64,000 bases of DNA from Nitrospirillum sp034653275 (lineage in GTDB: Bacteria > Pseudomonadota > Alphaproteobacteria > Azospirillales > Azospirillaceae): NCBI RefSeq assembly GCF_034653275.1, contig NZ_JAYEES010000004.1, positions 1,054,001-1,118,000 on the forward strand, in the 5' to 3' direction. Positions 47,149 to 55,442 of the stretch are shown one piece after another. The stretch's first letter is position 1. Every line of letters starts with the position of its first letter. Under the pieces are notes generated by a model. The model saw nothing but the letters and a program-made list of their open reading frames with translations, was not told where the DNA came from and did not search any database. The translations under genes were made by a program, and so were the position numbers.

Positions 47149-47176
47149 CGCGGCCCCTTGCCAGGGGCCCGCGTTT
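47149..47176 (+). terminator. terminator after flavin monooxygenase
   Basis: CGCGGCCCCT (47149-47158) pairs with AGGGGCCCGCG (47163-47173) with one bulged C, followed by TTT. It lies 22 bases after the monooxygenase stop. Confidence 0.55.
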
Positions 47177-47228
47177 GCGCATAAACCTTGGGAAACGGGT
47201 TTCGTCTCGGGATAAGGGAGGGCAAGAT

Positions 47229-47456
47229 ATGGCCGGTGCTCACAGCGGTGCGGTCGCGGTCAGCGATGCGGTGGTCAAGGAACACGCCGACGGCTGGCAT
47301 TCGTTCACCCGCTTCGTGAAGGCGGGCATCATCTCCGTCGTCCTGCTGCTGCTGATGTTCTTGGCACACTTCGCCCTGGGCTGGGGCTTCTCCATGTTCC
47401 TGATGATCGTCGGCGACATCATCCTGGTCCTGGCCCTGTTGCTGGGCAAGGTCTAG
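47229..47456 (+). CDS. aa3-type cytochrome c oxidase subunit IV-like small membrane protein
   Basis: A 75-residue protein with a hydrophilic N-terminus and two hydrophobic helices. The stretch HADGWHSFTRFVKAGIISVV then LLLLMFLAHFALGW resembles the bacterial aa3 oxidase subunit IV family, single-helix accessory peptides of alphaproteobacterial oxidases; here a second helix (FLMIVGDIILVLALLLG) extends it. The start ATG at 47229 follows GGGAGGGCAAG. No other oxidase genes are near, which is usual for this peptide. The call is by resemblance only. Confidence 0.6.
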   Translation: MAGAHSGAVAVSDAVVKEHADGWHSFTRFVKAGIISVVLLLLMFLAHFALGWGFSMFLMIVGDIILVLALLLGKV

Positions 47457-47486
47457 CCTTTTCCCTTGATCTGTCAGGATGGGCCG

Positions 47487-48410
47487 TCAGGCCGCCTTAA
47501 CCATCGGCGTCTTCCGCAACTCGTGCATCACGAAGTCGCGGAAGGCGCCGATGCGTTTTGAGCCGCGCAACGCCACGGCATAGACCAGGTAGGCGTCCAG
47601 GCGCGGCGCCGGCAATGCCGGTAAAATCCGGATCAGTCCCTGTTCCTGGGCCTTGGCGCCTTCGGCGAAGAAGCAGGGCAGCGTACCGATGCCCAGGCCG
47701 CTGCGGATGGCGAGGTGTACCGCCTGCGCGTCGTCCACCGCCAGGGCCGGCTGGCGCGGCCCCTGCTCCCCCGCCCCCGCATGCAGCAGCCAGTTTCCCT
47801 CCGCCGCCAGGGCGGAGCCGGGGGCCGTCAGGCTGTCGCGATAGGCGATCAGGCGGTGGCCGTCCAAATCCTCCGACCGCTGCGGCAGGCCATGGGCCCG
47901 GATGTAATCCGCCGTGGCGTACGCCTGGATGTGGGTGGTGAACAACGGCCGCTGAATCAGGTCCAGCTGGCTGGGCGCGCCCATGCGGATGGCGACGTCG
48001 GCCTGGCGCAGCGCCAGGTTGGCATTGCCCTCATCCAGCTGCAGCACCACGCGCACGTCCGCGTGCCGATCCTGGAAGGCCTTCAGGCGGGGCGCCAGCC
48101 ACTGGGCGAAGGCCGCCGTGGTGCTGATCCGCAGGGTGCCGCCCGCCTGTTCCAGGCTGTCGCTCACCCGCGCCTCCGCCATCGCCAGGCGGTCGATGAC
48201 GTCGCGGGCGGTCTGGTACAGCACCTCCCCCTGCTCGGTCAGCACCAGGCCGCGGGCATGGCGGTGGAACAGGCGCGCCTTCAGTTGCTGTTCCAGACTG
48301 CTGATCTGCCGGCTGATGGCCGACTGGCTGAGGGCCAGAACCGCGCCGGCATGGGTGAAGCTGCCGGCCTCCGCCACCGTGTGGAATACCCGAACCCGGT
48401 CCCAATCCAT
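47487..48410 (-). CDS. LysR-family transcriptional regulator
   Basis: A LysR regulator of 307 residues. The N-terminal winged helix reads MDWDRVRVFHTVAEAGSFTH then LALSQSAISRQISSLE, and the effector-binding domain follows from about residue 90 (LRISTTAAFAQWLAPRL). The start ATG at 48410 has an excellent AAGGAGGCGG ribosome-binding site; a frame to 48608 would add an unrelated Arg/Pro-rich tail. It is divergent from the TPR/GT41 gene by about 217 bases. Its target is unknown and need not be that neighbour. In branch it is close to regulators that act on amino-acid or aromatic metabolism, but this cannot be decided. Confidence 0.93.
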   Translation of the reverse strand: MDWDRVRVFHTVAEAGSFTHAGAVLALSQSAISRQISSLEQQLKARLFHRHARGLVLTEQGEVLYQTARDVIDRLAMAEARVSDSLEQAGGTLRISTTAAFAQWLAPRLKAFQDRHADVRVVLQLDEGNANLALRQADVAIRMGAPSQLDLIQRPLFTTHIQAYATADYIRAHGLPQRSEDLDGHRLIAYRDSLTAPGSALAAEGNWLLHAGAGEQGPRQPALAVDDAQAVHLAIRSGLGIGTLPCFFAEGAKAQEQGLIRILPALPAPRLDAYLVYAVALRGSKRIGAFRDFVMHELRKTPMVKAA

Positions 48411-48627
48411 CGCACCGCCTCCTTGACGCGTGGTTCCGGCACCGCTCTTTGCCAGGGCGCCGTTCGATGGGGGCAGTGTCGGACCAGGGGCGCCCGTGTC
48501 GCCATCATATCTGGGTATAGGGGGGCGATCCTTGCGGGTGTAAGGCTGCCGGGCGGGGATACGCGGGCCATTGTGTCCGCGCGCCGCTTCGACATATGTG
48601 TAAACCAAATGACCTCAAGGCCTGAAG

Positions 48628-51063
48628 ATGTCGAAACACCTGGACGCGGCGATTCAGTTCCATCAGGCCGGCCGCCTGGCCGAGGCCGAACAGCAGTATC
48701 GCCGCGCGATTGAGACCGGCGACAAGGGGTTTGCCCGCAACCTGCTGGGGGTGCTGTGCGCCCAGACGGGCCGCGTGACGGAAGGCATCACCCTGATCCG
48801 CCAGGCTATCGCCCTTAACAAACGGGTCCCGGAATTCCATTCCAACTTGGCCGTGGTGCTGCTGGAGGCGGGGGAAGCCCAGGATGCGGCCGCCGCCTGC
48901 CGACAAGCCCTGCAATTGAACCCCAACCTGGCCGACGCTCAGATCAACCTGGGCGCCGCCCTGTTGCGGCTGGGCCAACACCAGGACGCGATACCTCCCC
49001 TGCGACGGGGCGCCAAGGCCAGCCCCGGCAACGTCGAGGCGCACCGCAATCTGGGCCTCGCCCTGCTCGGCACCGGCCAGCCGGCCGAAGCAGCGGACAG
49101 TTTCCGCGCCGGCATCGCCCTGGCCGCCACCCACGCCGGTTGCTGGAGTGGCCTGATCGCGGCACTGGAGCAGTCCCAATCCCCCGACCTGGGGCAAGCG
49201 CTGGAGGAGGCCGTGGCCCGCTGCCCGGGCGACCTCCGTCTCAGGATCAAGCTGACGGCGCACCGGCTGGCGGCGGGGGACCTGGCCTCCGCCGAGGCCC
49301 TGGCCCGGCAGACGGCGACAGGCGCCCCAGCGGTCTTGGACGCGACGCTCATGCTGGCCAATGTCCTGACCGCCCAGGGCCGCAAGGCCGAGGCCCACCG
49401 GGTGCTGGGGGATTGGCTGGACCGGAGCGATGCGCCTCCGCAAGCCCTGACCACCCTGGCGGACGCCTTCATGGGGCTGGGCGACGATGCCCTGGCGGAA
49501 CAGCTTTTCCACCGGGCCATGGCGCTGGAGGCGGGCACCAGCCAGGCCACGCTGGGGCTGGGCTTGCTGATGCGCCGCCTTGACCGTGGCCAGGAGGCGC
49601 TCGCCCTGCTGGACCGGTGCGCCCGTGATCTGCCGGACTCCGCCCTGGCGCAGGCCGCCTATGGTGACCTGTTGCTGGCCATGGGCCGGCCCGCCGCCGC
49701 CCTGATCTATGCCCGGCGCGCGCAGGCGCTGACGCCCGACGACCCCGACGTCCTGTTGACGCTGGGCAACGCCCTGCGTGACCTGGGCGAGATCGACGCG
49801 GCGCTGGCGGCGTTGGCGCATGCCGTGGCCGTGGCGCCAGAGCGGGCGGACATCCATTCCAACCTCGTCTTCACCCGTCTTTACCATCCTGCCGTCACCC
49901 TGGCCCAGGTCAAGGCGGAGCATATCGCCTGGGCGGACCAGCATGCGCAGCCGGTACCCCCGCCTCCGCCGGCCCACATTCCGACCGAGACAGGTTCCAC
50001 CCCCTGGCGGGTCGGTCTGGTCTCCGGCGACTTTCGCAACCATCCGGTCGGCTATTTCATCGTGCGGGCGTTGGAAGCGCTGGCCGCACGGGGCGTGACG
50101 CTTGTCGCCTACGCCAACCAGCGGGTGGAGGACGAGATCACGCGCCGGGTACAGGCCGTTTGCACCTGGCGTCCCATCCAGAACGTGGATGCGTGGACGG
50201 TGGCGCAACAGGTGCGGGACGACGGGATTGACCTGTTGATAGACCTGACGGGTCACATCGCCGGCAATCGGCTGGATGTGTTCGCCCTGCGTCCCGCCCC
50301 CCGGCAGGCGACCTGGGCAGGGTATATGGCGACAACGGGACTGCCCCAGATGGATATGATCATCGTCGATCCCCATCACATCCCAGCCGGCGCCGAGGGC
50401 TTCTACACGGAGCGGGTGGTGCGCATGCCGCACAGCTTCCTCTGCTACGACCCCCCCGCCTTTTTTCCCGCGGTGACGCCCCCGCCGGCCCTGCGCAACG
50501 GCCACGTAACCTTCGGCTGCTTCAACATCGCGGCGAAGATCAATGCCGGCGTCATCGCCTGCTGGTCGCGCGTCATGAACCGGGTACCGACATCCCGGCT
50601 GCTGATGAAGACGCGCGGCATGGATGAGGCCCCGCTGCAGGCCCGCATCCTGGCCCAGTTCCAGGAGGGCGGCATCGATGCCGCCCGCATCGACTTCATC
50701 GGCGCCACCTCGCCGGCGGAGCATGTCGCCTGCAAGGAGCGCGTCGACATCGCGCTGGATCCCTTCCCTTACGCCGGCAGCACCACCACGTTGGAATCCT
50801 TGTGGATGGGCCTGCCCGTGGTGACGCTGACGGGACAGACCTTTTCAGGCCGCCACTCCACCTGCTTTCTCAGCGTGTTGGGCCTGACCTCGCTGATGGC
50901 GACCACCGTTGAGGAATATGTGGACGTCGCCGTCCGGCTGGCCACCAGCCCGGAAGAGGTCGCGGATCTGCGCCAGCGCCTGCGCCCGGCCATGGCCGCC
51001 TCCCCCCTTTGCGACGCCGGGGCCTTCGCCGACGACTTCATCCGGCTGCTGCGGCCGGCCTGA
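48628..51063 (+). CDS. TPR-containing GT41 (O-GlcNAc transferase-like) glycosyltransferase
   Basis: An 811-residue protein. About ten TPR repeats fill residues 1-410 (for example LDAAIQFHQAGRLAEAEQQY and DAQINLGAALLRLGQHQDAI). The GT41 catalytic part follows from about 465: VGLVSGDFRNHPVGYFIVRA, IDLLIDLTGHIAGNRLDVFA, RPAPRQATWAGY, FGCFNIAAKINAGVI and the nucleotide-sugar part DPFPYAGSTTTLESLWMGLP. The HPVG His matches the conserved OGT position. Such bacterial proteins modify Ser/Thr of proteins, including flagellins or adhesins. No flagellar genes are near, so the target is unknown. Start ATG 48628 lies after a weak site. Confidence 0.93.
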   Translation: MSKHLDAAIQFHQAGRLAEAEQQYRRAIETGDKGFARNLLGVLCAQTGRVTEGITLIRQAIALNKRVPEFHSNLAVVLLEAGEAQDAAAACRQALQLNPNLADAQINLGAALLRLGQHQDAIPPLRRGAKASPGNVEAHRNLGLALLGTGQPAEAADSFRAGIALAATHAGCWSGLIAALEQSQSPDLGQALEEAVARCPGDLRLRIKLTAHRLAAGDLASAEALARQTATGAPAVLDATLMLANVLTAQGRKAEAHRVLGDWLDRSDAPPQALTTLADAFMGLGDDALAEQLFHRAMALEAGTSQATLGLGLLMRRLDRGQEALALLDRCARDLPDSALAQAAYGDLLLAMGRPAAALIYARRAQALTPDDPDVLLTLGNALRDLGEIDAALAALAHAVAVAPERADIHSNLVFTRLYHPAVTLAQVKAEHIAWADQHAQPVPPPPPAHIPTETGSTPWRVGLVSGDFRNHPVGYFIVRALEALAARGVTLVAYANQRVEDEITRRVQAVCTWRPIQNVDAWTVAQQVRDDGIDLLIDLTGHIAGNRLDVFALRPAPRQATWAGYMATTGLPQMDMIIVDPHHIPAGAEGFYTERVVRMPHSFLCYDPPAFFPAVTPPPALRNGHVTFGCFNIAAKINAGVIACWSRVMNRVPTSRLLMKTRGMDEAPLQARILAQFQEGGIDAARIDFIGATSPAEHVACKERVDIALDPFPYAGSTTTLESLWMGLPVVTLTGQTFSGRHSTCFLSVLGLTSLMATTVEEYVDVAVRLATSPEEVADLRQRLRPAMAASPLCDAGAFADDFIRLLRPA

Positions 51064-51067
51064 GTCG

Positions 51068-51421
51068 TCAGTACACCGTCTCCCCGGGCGGCACGGCCGA
51101 CCAGGGGGTCAGCACGATGACATTGCCCTCGGCATTCCGAGCCCCCAGGATCAGGACCTCCGACATGAAGCCGGCGATGTTGCGCGGCGGGAAATTGCAG
51201 ACGCAGATGACCTGGGCGCCCACCAGATCATCGGGGGCGTAGTGCGTGATCTGGGCGCTGGACCATTTGACGCCCAGCTCGCCCAGGTCCACCGCCACCT
51301 TGTAGGACGGGTTGCGCGCCTTGGGGAAAGGCTGGACCTCCACCACCCGGCCCACCCGGATGTCCAGGTTCAGGAAATTCGCCACCTCCGCCTGTGGCTT
51401 CAAGGGCGCCACCGCCATCAT
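51068..51421 (-). CDS. csaA: tRNA-binding domain protein CsaA-like
   Basis: A 117-residue OB-fold protein of the CsaA/MetG C-terminal type, a tRNA-binding protein with export-chaperone activity described in Bacillus. The core is NFLNLDIRVGRVVEVQPFPKA, then KWSSAQITHYAPDDLVGAQV and CVCNFPPRNIAGFMSEVLIL. Two Met codons in a row (51421, 51418) follow GGAGGG; the second has the better spacing. It converges on the GT41 gene, with 4 bases between stops, and lies downstream of the NCS1 permease. Confidence 0.9.
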   Translation of the reverse strand: MMAVAPLKPQAEVANFLNLDIRVGRVVEVQPFPKARNPSYKVAVDLGELGVKWSSAQITHYAPDDLVGAQVICVCNFPPRNIAGFMSEVLILGARNAEGNVIVLTPWSAVPPGETVY

Positions 51422-51536
51422 CCCTCCGTCTTGTCTGGGTCCCAAGGATGGCCACGATTATGGCAGGGGTGGTTGCGGCCGTCTTGGCCCAGGCTATCGT
51501 ATCCTGGGCCTGGCCTCCACTTGGTCACAAGGCGGA

Positions 51537-52997
51537 TTAGGCAGGCCGGCGCATCAACGTGGCGTACAGGATGGTGGAAATGAACAGGCCGGTGAACCAG
51601 GCGTAGCTGTAGATGGCCTGGAAGAAGGCCGGCACGCCGGCGAAGGCCGCCGGGAAGGCGGCGTGCAGGAAGCCCGGGATGTTGGGCAACACGGCCAGGA
51701 CGAAGGCCGCCAGGGCCGTCAGGTTCCAGCCGCCGCTGTAGGCGTAGGGTCCATTTAGGTCGAACAGGCCTTCCAGGCTCAGGCGCGCCCGCCGCACCAG
51801 CCAATAGTCGGCCAGCATGATGCCCAGCAGCGGCCCCAGCAGGGCGCCGTAGCCCAGCAGCCAGGTGAAGATGTACCCCTCGGTGCTCTCGATCAGCTTC
51901 CACGGCATCATGATGACGCCGATGGCGGCGGTGATGTAGCCGCCGCGGCTGAAGTTCACCGCCCGGGGGAAGATGGCGGCGAAGTCATAGGCCGGGCCCA
52001 CGGTGTTGGCCGCCAGGTTCACGCACAGCGTGTCGATGACGATGATGGCGAGGCCGATGGCCACGGCGATGCCCTCCATCCGGCCCGCCAGGTCCACCGG
52101 ATCCCAGATAGCCTTGCCATAGACCGTGATGGTCGCGGAGGTGACGGCCACGCTGATGAAGGCCAGGCCCGCCATGGGCAGCGGCAGGCCCAACGCCTGG
52201 CCCTGGTACTGGTCCTTCTGGCTGCGGGCGAAGCGGGTGAAATCGGGAATGTTGATGGCCAGGGTGGACCAGTACCCCACCATGGCCGTCAGGCCCGGCA
52301 GGAAGGCCGCCCAGAACCCGCCCTCCTTGGCGCCGCCAGGGCCGAACTGCGACGGGGCCGACAGCAGGCTGCCGAAGCCGCCGGCCTTGTCATAGGCCCA
52401 CCACAGCAGCGCCAGGATGATGAGGATCTTCAGGGGCGCCGTCACCGTCTCCACCCAGCGGATGGATTCCGGCCCCTTGGCGATGAAATAGAGATGCAGG
52501 GCCCAGAACAGGAAGAAGCACGCCAGTTGGCCGGCGTTGATGCCGACCCAGCCCAGCTTGGCCCCGTCCAGCGCGCCCGCCGTCAGGATGTTGCCGATGG
52601 CGTAGATGGCGCTGCCGCCCACCCAGCATTGGATGCCGAACCAGCCGCAGGCGATCAGCGCACGCAGCAGGGCCGGCAGCTTGTTGCCCCGCACGCCGAA
52701 GGCGGAGCGGGCGATGACTGCGAAGGGCACGCCGTACTTGGCGCCGGAGTGGCCCACCAGCAGCATGGGCGCCAGAACGATCAGGTTGCCCAGCAGCACC
52801 GTGCCGACGGCCTGCCATGCCGACATGCCCTGCTCGATCAGGCCCGACGCCAGCATGTAGGAGGGGATGCACATGACCATGCCCACCCACAGCGCCGCGA
52901 AATGCACCCAGCGCCAGGTGCGATGCCCCGCATCCACCGGCGCCAGATCCGCGTTCCAGATTTCGGAGGTCGTGTCGACCCCGTGCCCCGTGCCCAT
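51537..52997 (-). CDS. NCS1-family nucleobase:cation symporter
   Basis: A 486-residue permease with about twelve membrane helices, of the NCS1 family (cytosine, uracil, allantoin, hydantoin importers). Family motifs: an N-terminal NADLAPVDAGHRTWRWVHF, AFGVRGNKLPALLRALIACG and the central TLAINIPDFTRFARSQKDQ; ADYWLVRR lies near the end. Its place after dihydropyrimidinase in the pyrimidine cluster makes uracil/thymine or dihydropyrimidine import likely, though allantoin or hydantoin cannot be excluded. It starts with ATG 92 bases after hydA and is probably the last gene of the operon. Confidence 0.93.
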   Translation of the reverse strand: MGTGHGVDTTSEIWNADLAPVDAGHRTWRWVHFAALWVGMVMCIPSYMLASGLIEQGMSAWQAVGTVLLGNLIVLAPMLLVGHSGAKYGVPFAVIARSAFGVRGNKLPALLRALIACGWFGIQCWVGGSAIYAIGNILTAGALDGAKLGWVGINAGQLACFFLFWALHLYFIAKGPESIRWVETVTAPLKILIILALLWWAYDKAGGFGSLLSAPSQFGPGGAKEGGFWAAFLPGLTAMVGYWSTLAINIPDFTRFARSQKDQYQGQALGLPLPMAGLAFISVAVTSATITVYGKAIWDPVDLAGRMEGIAVAIGLAIIVIDTLCVNLAANTVGPAYDFAAIFPRAVNFSRGGYITAAIGVIMMPWKLIESTEGYIFTWLLGYGALLGPLLGIMLADYWLVRRARLSLEGLFDLNGPYAYSGGWNLTALAAFVLAVLPNIPGFLHAAFPAAFAGVPAFFQAIYSYAWFTGLFISTILYATLMRRPA

Positions 52998-53089
52998 ATG
53001 TGCCCCCAGTCCAACCTTATGGTTGCTTATACCTGCGGCAATCCCAACCCTGTTCTCATTTTCTTATTTTTTGGGAAATTTTGGCGCGC

Positions 53090-54550
53090 TCAGCCCCGGT
53101 CGACACCCGTGGGCTTCAGCGCCGCCTTCCGCTTGGCGGCGGCGTCGAAGCCGGGGGCGAAGGCCGGGCGGTTGATGTGGCGGCCGGCGCCCCGCACGGC
53201 GCGCAGGTCACCATCCTGCCAGGCCACGCGGCCGGCGGTCAGGGTGACACGCGGCAGGCCCTTCACCTCCATGCCCTCGAAGATGTTGTAGTCCACGTTC
53301 TGGTGGTGGGTCTTGGCGGAGATGGTCTTGGTCGCGGCCGGGTCCCACACCACCAGGTCGGCGTCGGCACCGATGGCGACCGAGCCCTTGCGCGGGTAGA
53401 TGTTGAAGATCTGGGCGGCGTTGGCCGACGTGACCTTGACGAACTCGTTCATGGTCAAGCGGCCGCTGTTCACCCCGTGGTGCCACAGCACGGCCATGCG
53501 GTCCTCCACCCCGCCCGTCCCGTTGGGGATGCGGGTGAAATCGTTGCGGCCGGCGGCCTTCTGCGGGGCGCAGAAGCAGCAATGGTCGGTGGCGGTGGTG
53601 TGCAGGGTGCCCGATTGCAGGCCATGCCACAGGGCGGCCTGATGCTCCTTGGGGCGGAAGGGCGGGCTCATGACATGGGCGGCGGCCACCTCGAAATCGG
53701 GATGGCGGTAGACGCTGTCGTCCACCAGCAGGTGGCCGGCCAGCACCTCGCCATAGACGCGATGACCATCCATGCGGCCGCGCGCGATAGCCTCCAACGC
53801 CTCGCGGCAGCTGACGTGCACGATGTACAGCGGCACGCCCAGCACCTTGGCGATCTGGATGGCGCGGTTGGCCGCCTCCCCCTCCACCGCCGTGGGGCGG
53901 GATAGGGGATGGGCCTCGGGACCGGTCAGGCCCTGGGCCAGCAACTGCTTCTGCAGCTGGAACACCAGCTCGCCATTCTCGGCGTGGACGGTGGGCATGG
54001 CACCCAGTTCCAGGGCGCGGGTGAAACTGTTCACCAGCACCTCGTCATCGCACATGATGGCGTTCTTGTAGGCCATGAAGTGCTTGAAGCTGTTCACGCC
54101 GTGGTCGCGCACCAGAGTGCCCATGTCGGCGTGGACGCTGTCATCCCACCAGGTGATGGCGACGTGGAAGGAATAGTCGGCCGCCGCCTTTTCCGCCCAG
54201 CCGCGCCAGGTGCGGTAGGCTTCCATCACGTTCTGCCTGGGGTTGGGGATGACGAAATCGATGATCATGGTGGTGCCGCCGGCCAGGCCCGCCGCCGTGC
54301 CGGTGTAGAAATCGTCGCTGGCCACCGTGCCCATGAAGGGCAGCTGCATGTGGGTGTGCGGGTCGATGCCGCCCGGCATGACGTAGCAGCCGCCGGCGTC
54401 CACCACCGTCGCGCCCGACGGCGCCACCAGATCCGGGCCCACCGCCCGGATCACCCCATCCTCGGCATAGACGTCGGCGCGGAAGGTCTGGTCGGCGGTG
54501 ACCACGGTGCCGCCCCGGATCAGGGTGCGGGCGGAGGGGGTGGTGGTCAT
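53090..54550 (-). CDS. hydA: dihydropyrimidinase
   Basis: A cyclic amidohydrolase (486 residues) that opens dihydrouracil or dihydrothymine to the N-carbamoyl-beta-amino acid. The zinc motif GGIDPHTHMQLPFMG, the carbamylated-Lys region NSFKHFMAYKN, and the later His/Asp ligands (PTVHAENGE, IVHVSCREAL, TATDHCCF) are intact. The substrate-binding RIPNGTGGVEDR loop is that of true dihydropyrimidinases. The start ATG follows GGAGACTTCCC. Upstream is a 159-base gap with two hairpins that separates it from the regulator gene; it lies within the pyrimidine degradation cluster. Confidence 0.96.
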   Translation of the reverse strand: MTTTPSARTLIRGGTVVTADQTFRADVYAEDGVIRAVGPDLVAPSGATVVDAGGCYVMPGGIDPHTHMQLPFMGTVASDDFYTGTAAGLAGGTTMIIDFVIPNPRQNVMEAYRTWRGWAEKAAADYSFHVAITWWDDSVHADMGTLVRDHGVNSFKHFMAYKNAIMCDDEVLVNSFTRALELGAMPTVHAENGELVFQLQKQLLAQGLTGPEAHPLSRPTAVEGEAANRAIQIAKVLGVPLYIVHVSCREALEAIARGRMDGHRVYGEVLAGHLLVDDSVYRHPDFEVAAAHVMSPPFRPKEHQAALWHGLQSGTLHTTATDHCCFCAPQKAAGRNDFTRIPNGTGGVEDRMAVLWHHGVNSGRLTMNEFVKVTSANAAQIFNIYPRKGSVAIGADADLVVWDPAATKTISAKTHHQNVDYNIFEGMEVKGLPRVTLTAGRVAWQDGDLRAVRGAGRHINRPAFAPGFDAAAKRKAALKPTGVDRG

Positions 54551-54652
54551 GGGAAGTCTCCTGTTAAATAGCCCTCAAACGCCGGGCGCCGCCATCCGGC
54601 GGCTTGGCTTCCTCACGTTTCAGTCCGCTTTCGCTTCCCGAAACGCTCCGGC

Positions 54653-54702
54653 GGCCCCGGTCGGGGCCTACAACGGCATGAGACCAAGGTCCCATGCCGT
54701 TG
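54653..54702 (-). terminator. pair of strong hairpins between regulator and dihydropyrimidinase genes
   Basis: Just beyond the regulator stop, CAACGGCATGAGACC (54671-54685) pairs with GGTCCCATGCCGTTG (54688-54702), with one mismatch. The next bases, GGCCCCGGTCGGGGCC at 54653-54668, form a second hairpin. No clear T-tract follows. It may end part of the upstream transcript or act as an mRNA-processing or stability element, giving unequal expression of hydA. Confidence 0.5.
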
Positions 54703-54709
54703 CTACGAT

Positions 54710-55402
54710 TTAGGGCGAGGGCAGCGACAAGCCCGCGCCCCGCAGGATGAAGCGCACGACCTCCACCGTGATGGTGTCGAAGTCGCGGCGGGTCAGCTTC
54801 TTGCGGCCCAGCACGGCGCGCACCTGGGCGTCGAAGTCGGCGTAATGCTGCGTCACCGCCCAGATGAAGAAGAAGAAGTGCTTGGTATCCACCGGGGCCA
54901 TGCGACCCTCGGCGATCCAGCCATCCAGCACGGCGGACTTCTCATCCACCAGCTTCTTCAGGTCGGACGTCAGGAAACCCTCGATCTCGGCGGCGCCATG
55001 GATGATCTCGCTGGCGAAGACCTTGGACACCACCGGGCGGTCGCGCGTGGCCCGCATCTTGGCGCGGATATAGCCCGCCAGCGCCTGGGCCGGGTCGCTG
55101 TCCGGCGTGACATGGGCCAGCGGGTCCAACCACTGCTTCAGGATGTCGGCCAGCACGGCGCGGTACAGGTCGCGCTTGGTGCTGAAATAATAATGCACGT
55201 TGGCCTTGGGCAGGCCGGCGCGCAGGGCGATGGCCGCCGTGGTGGCGCCGCCGTAGCCTTGCTCGGCGAATACCTGCTCCGCCGCCGTCAGGATGCGCCG
55301 CAGGTTCTCACGCCGGATCCCACCCTCGGGCGCCGCGGCCGGCGCGTCCGCCCGTACCGTCTTCTGGTCCTTCTTGGACGCTCCGCCAACACCCTGCGCC
55401 AT
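54710..55402 (-). CDS. rutR: TetR-family regulator, RutR-like
   Basis: A TetR repressor of 230 residues. The DNA-binding domain is ILTAAEQVFAEQGYGGATTA then AIALRAGLPKANVHYYFSTK. The C-terminal ligand domain contains SKVFASEIIHGAAEIEGFL, which matches RutR (YcdC) type regulators that sense uracil and thymine. The N-terminal 30 residues are a charged tail. The start ATG at 55402 is the nearest to the homologous region. It lies inside the pyrimidine cluster, and a site that fits the RutR consensus lies at 61004-61019 before the first gene. The RutR identity is inferred from motif, context and operator together. Confidence 0.85.
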   Translation of the reverse strand: MAQGVGGASKKDQKTVRADAPAAAPEGGIRRENLRRILTAAEQVFAEQGYGGATTAAIALRAGLPKANVHYYFSTKRDLYRAVLADILKQWLDPLAHVTPDSDPAQALAGYIRAKMRATRDRPVVSKVFASEIIHGAAEIEGFLTSDLKKLVDEKSAVLDGWIAEGRMAPVDTKHFFFFIWAVTQHYADFDAQVRAVLGRKKLTRRDFDTITVEVVRFILRGAGLSLPSP

Positions 55403-55442
55403 CTGTACTCCCAACCCCTCGACCCATTGCCTGGAAAGCGGG

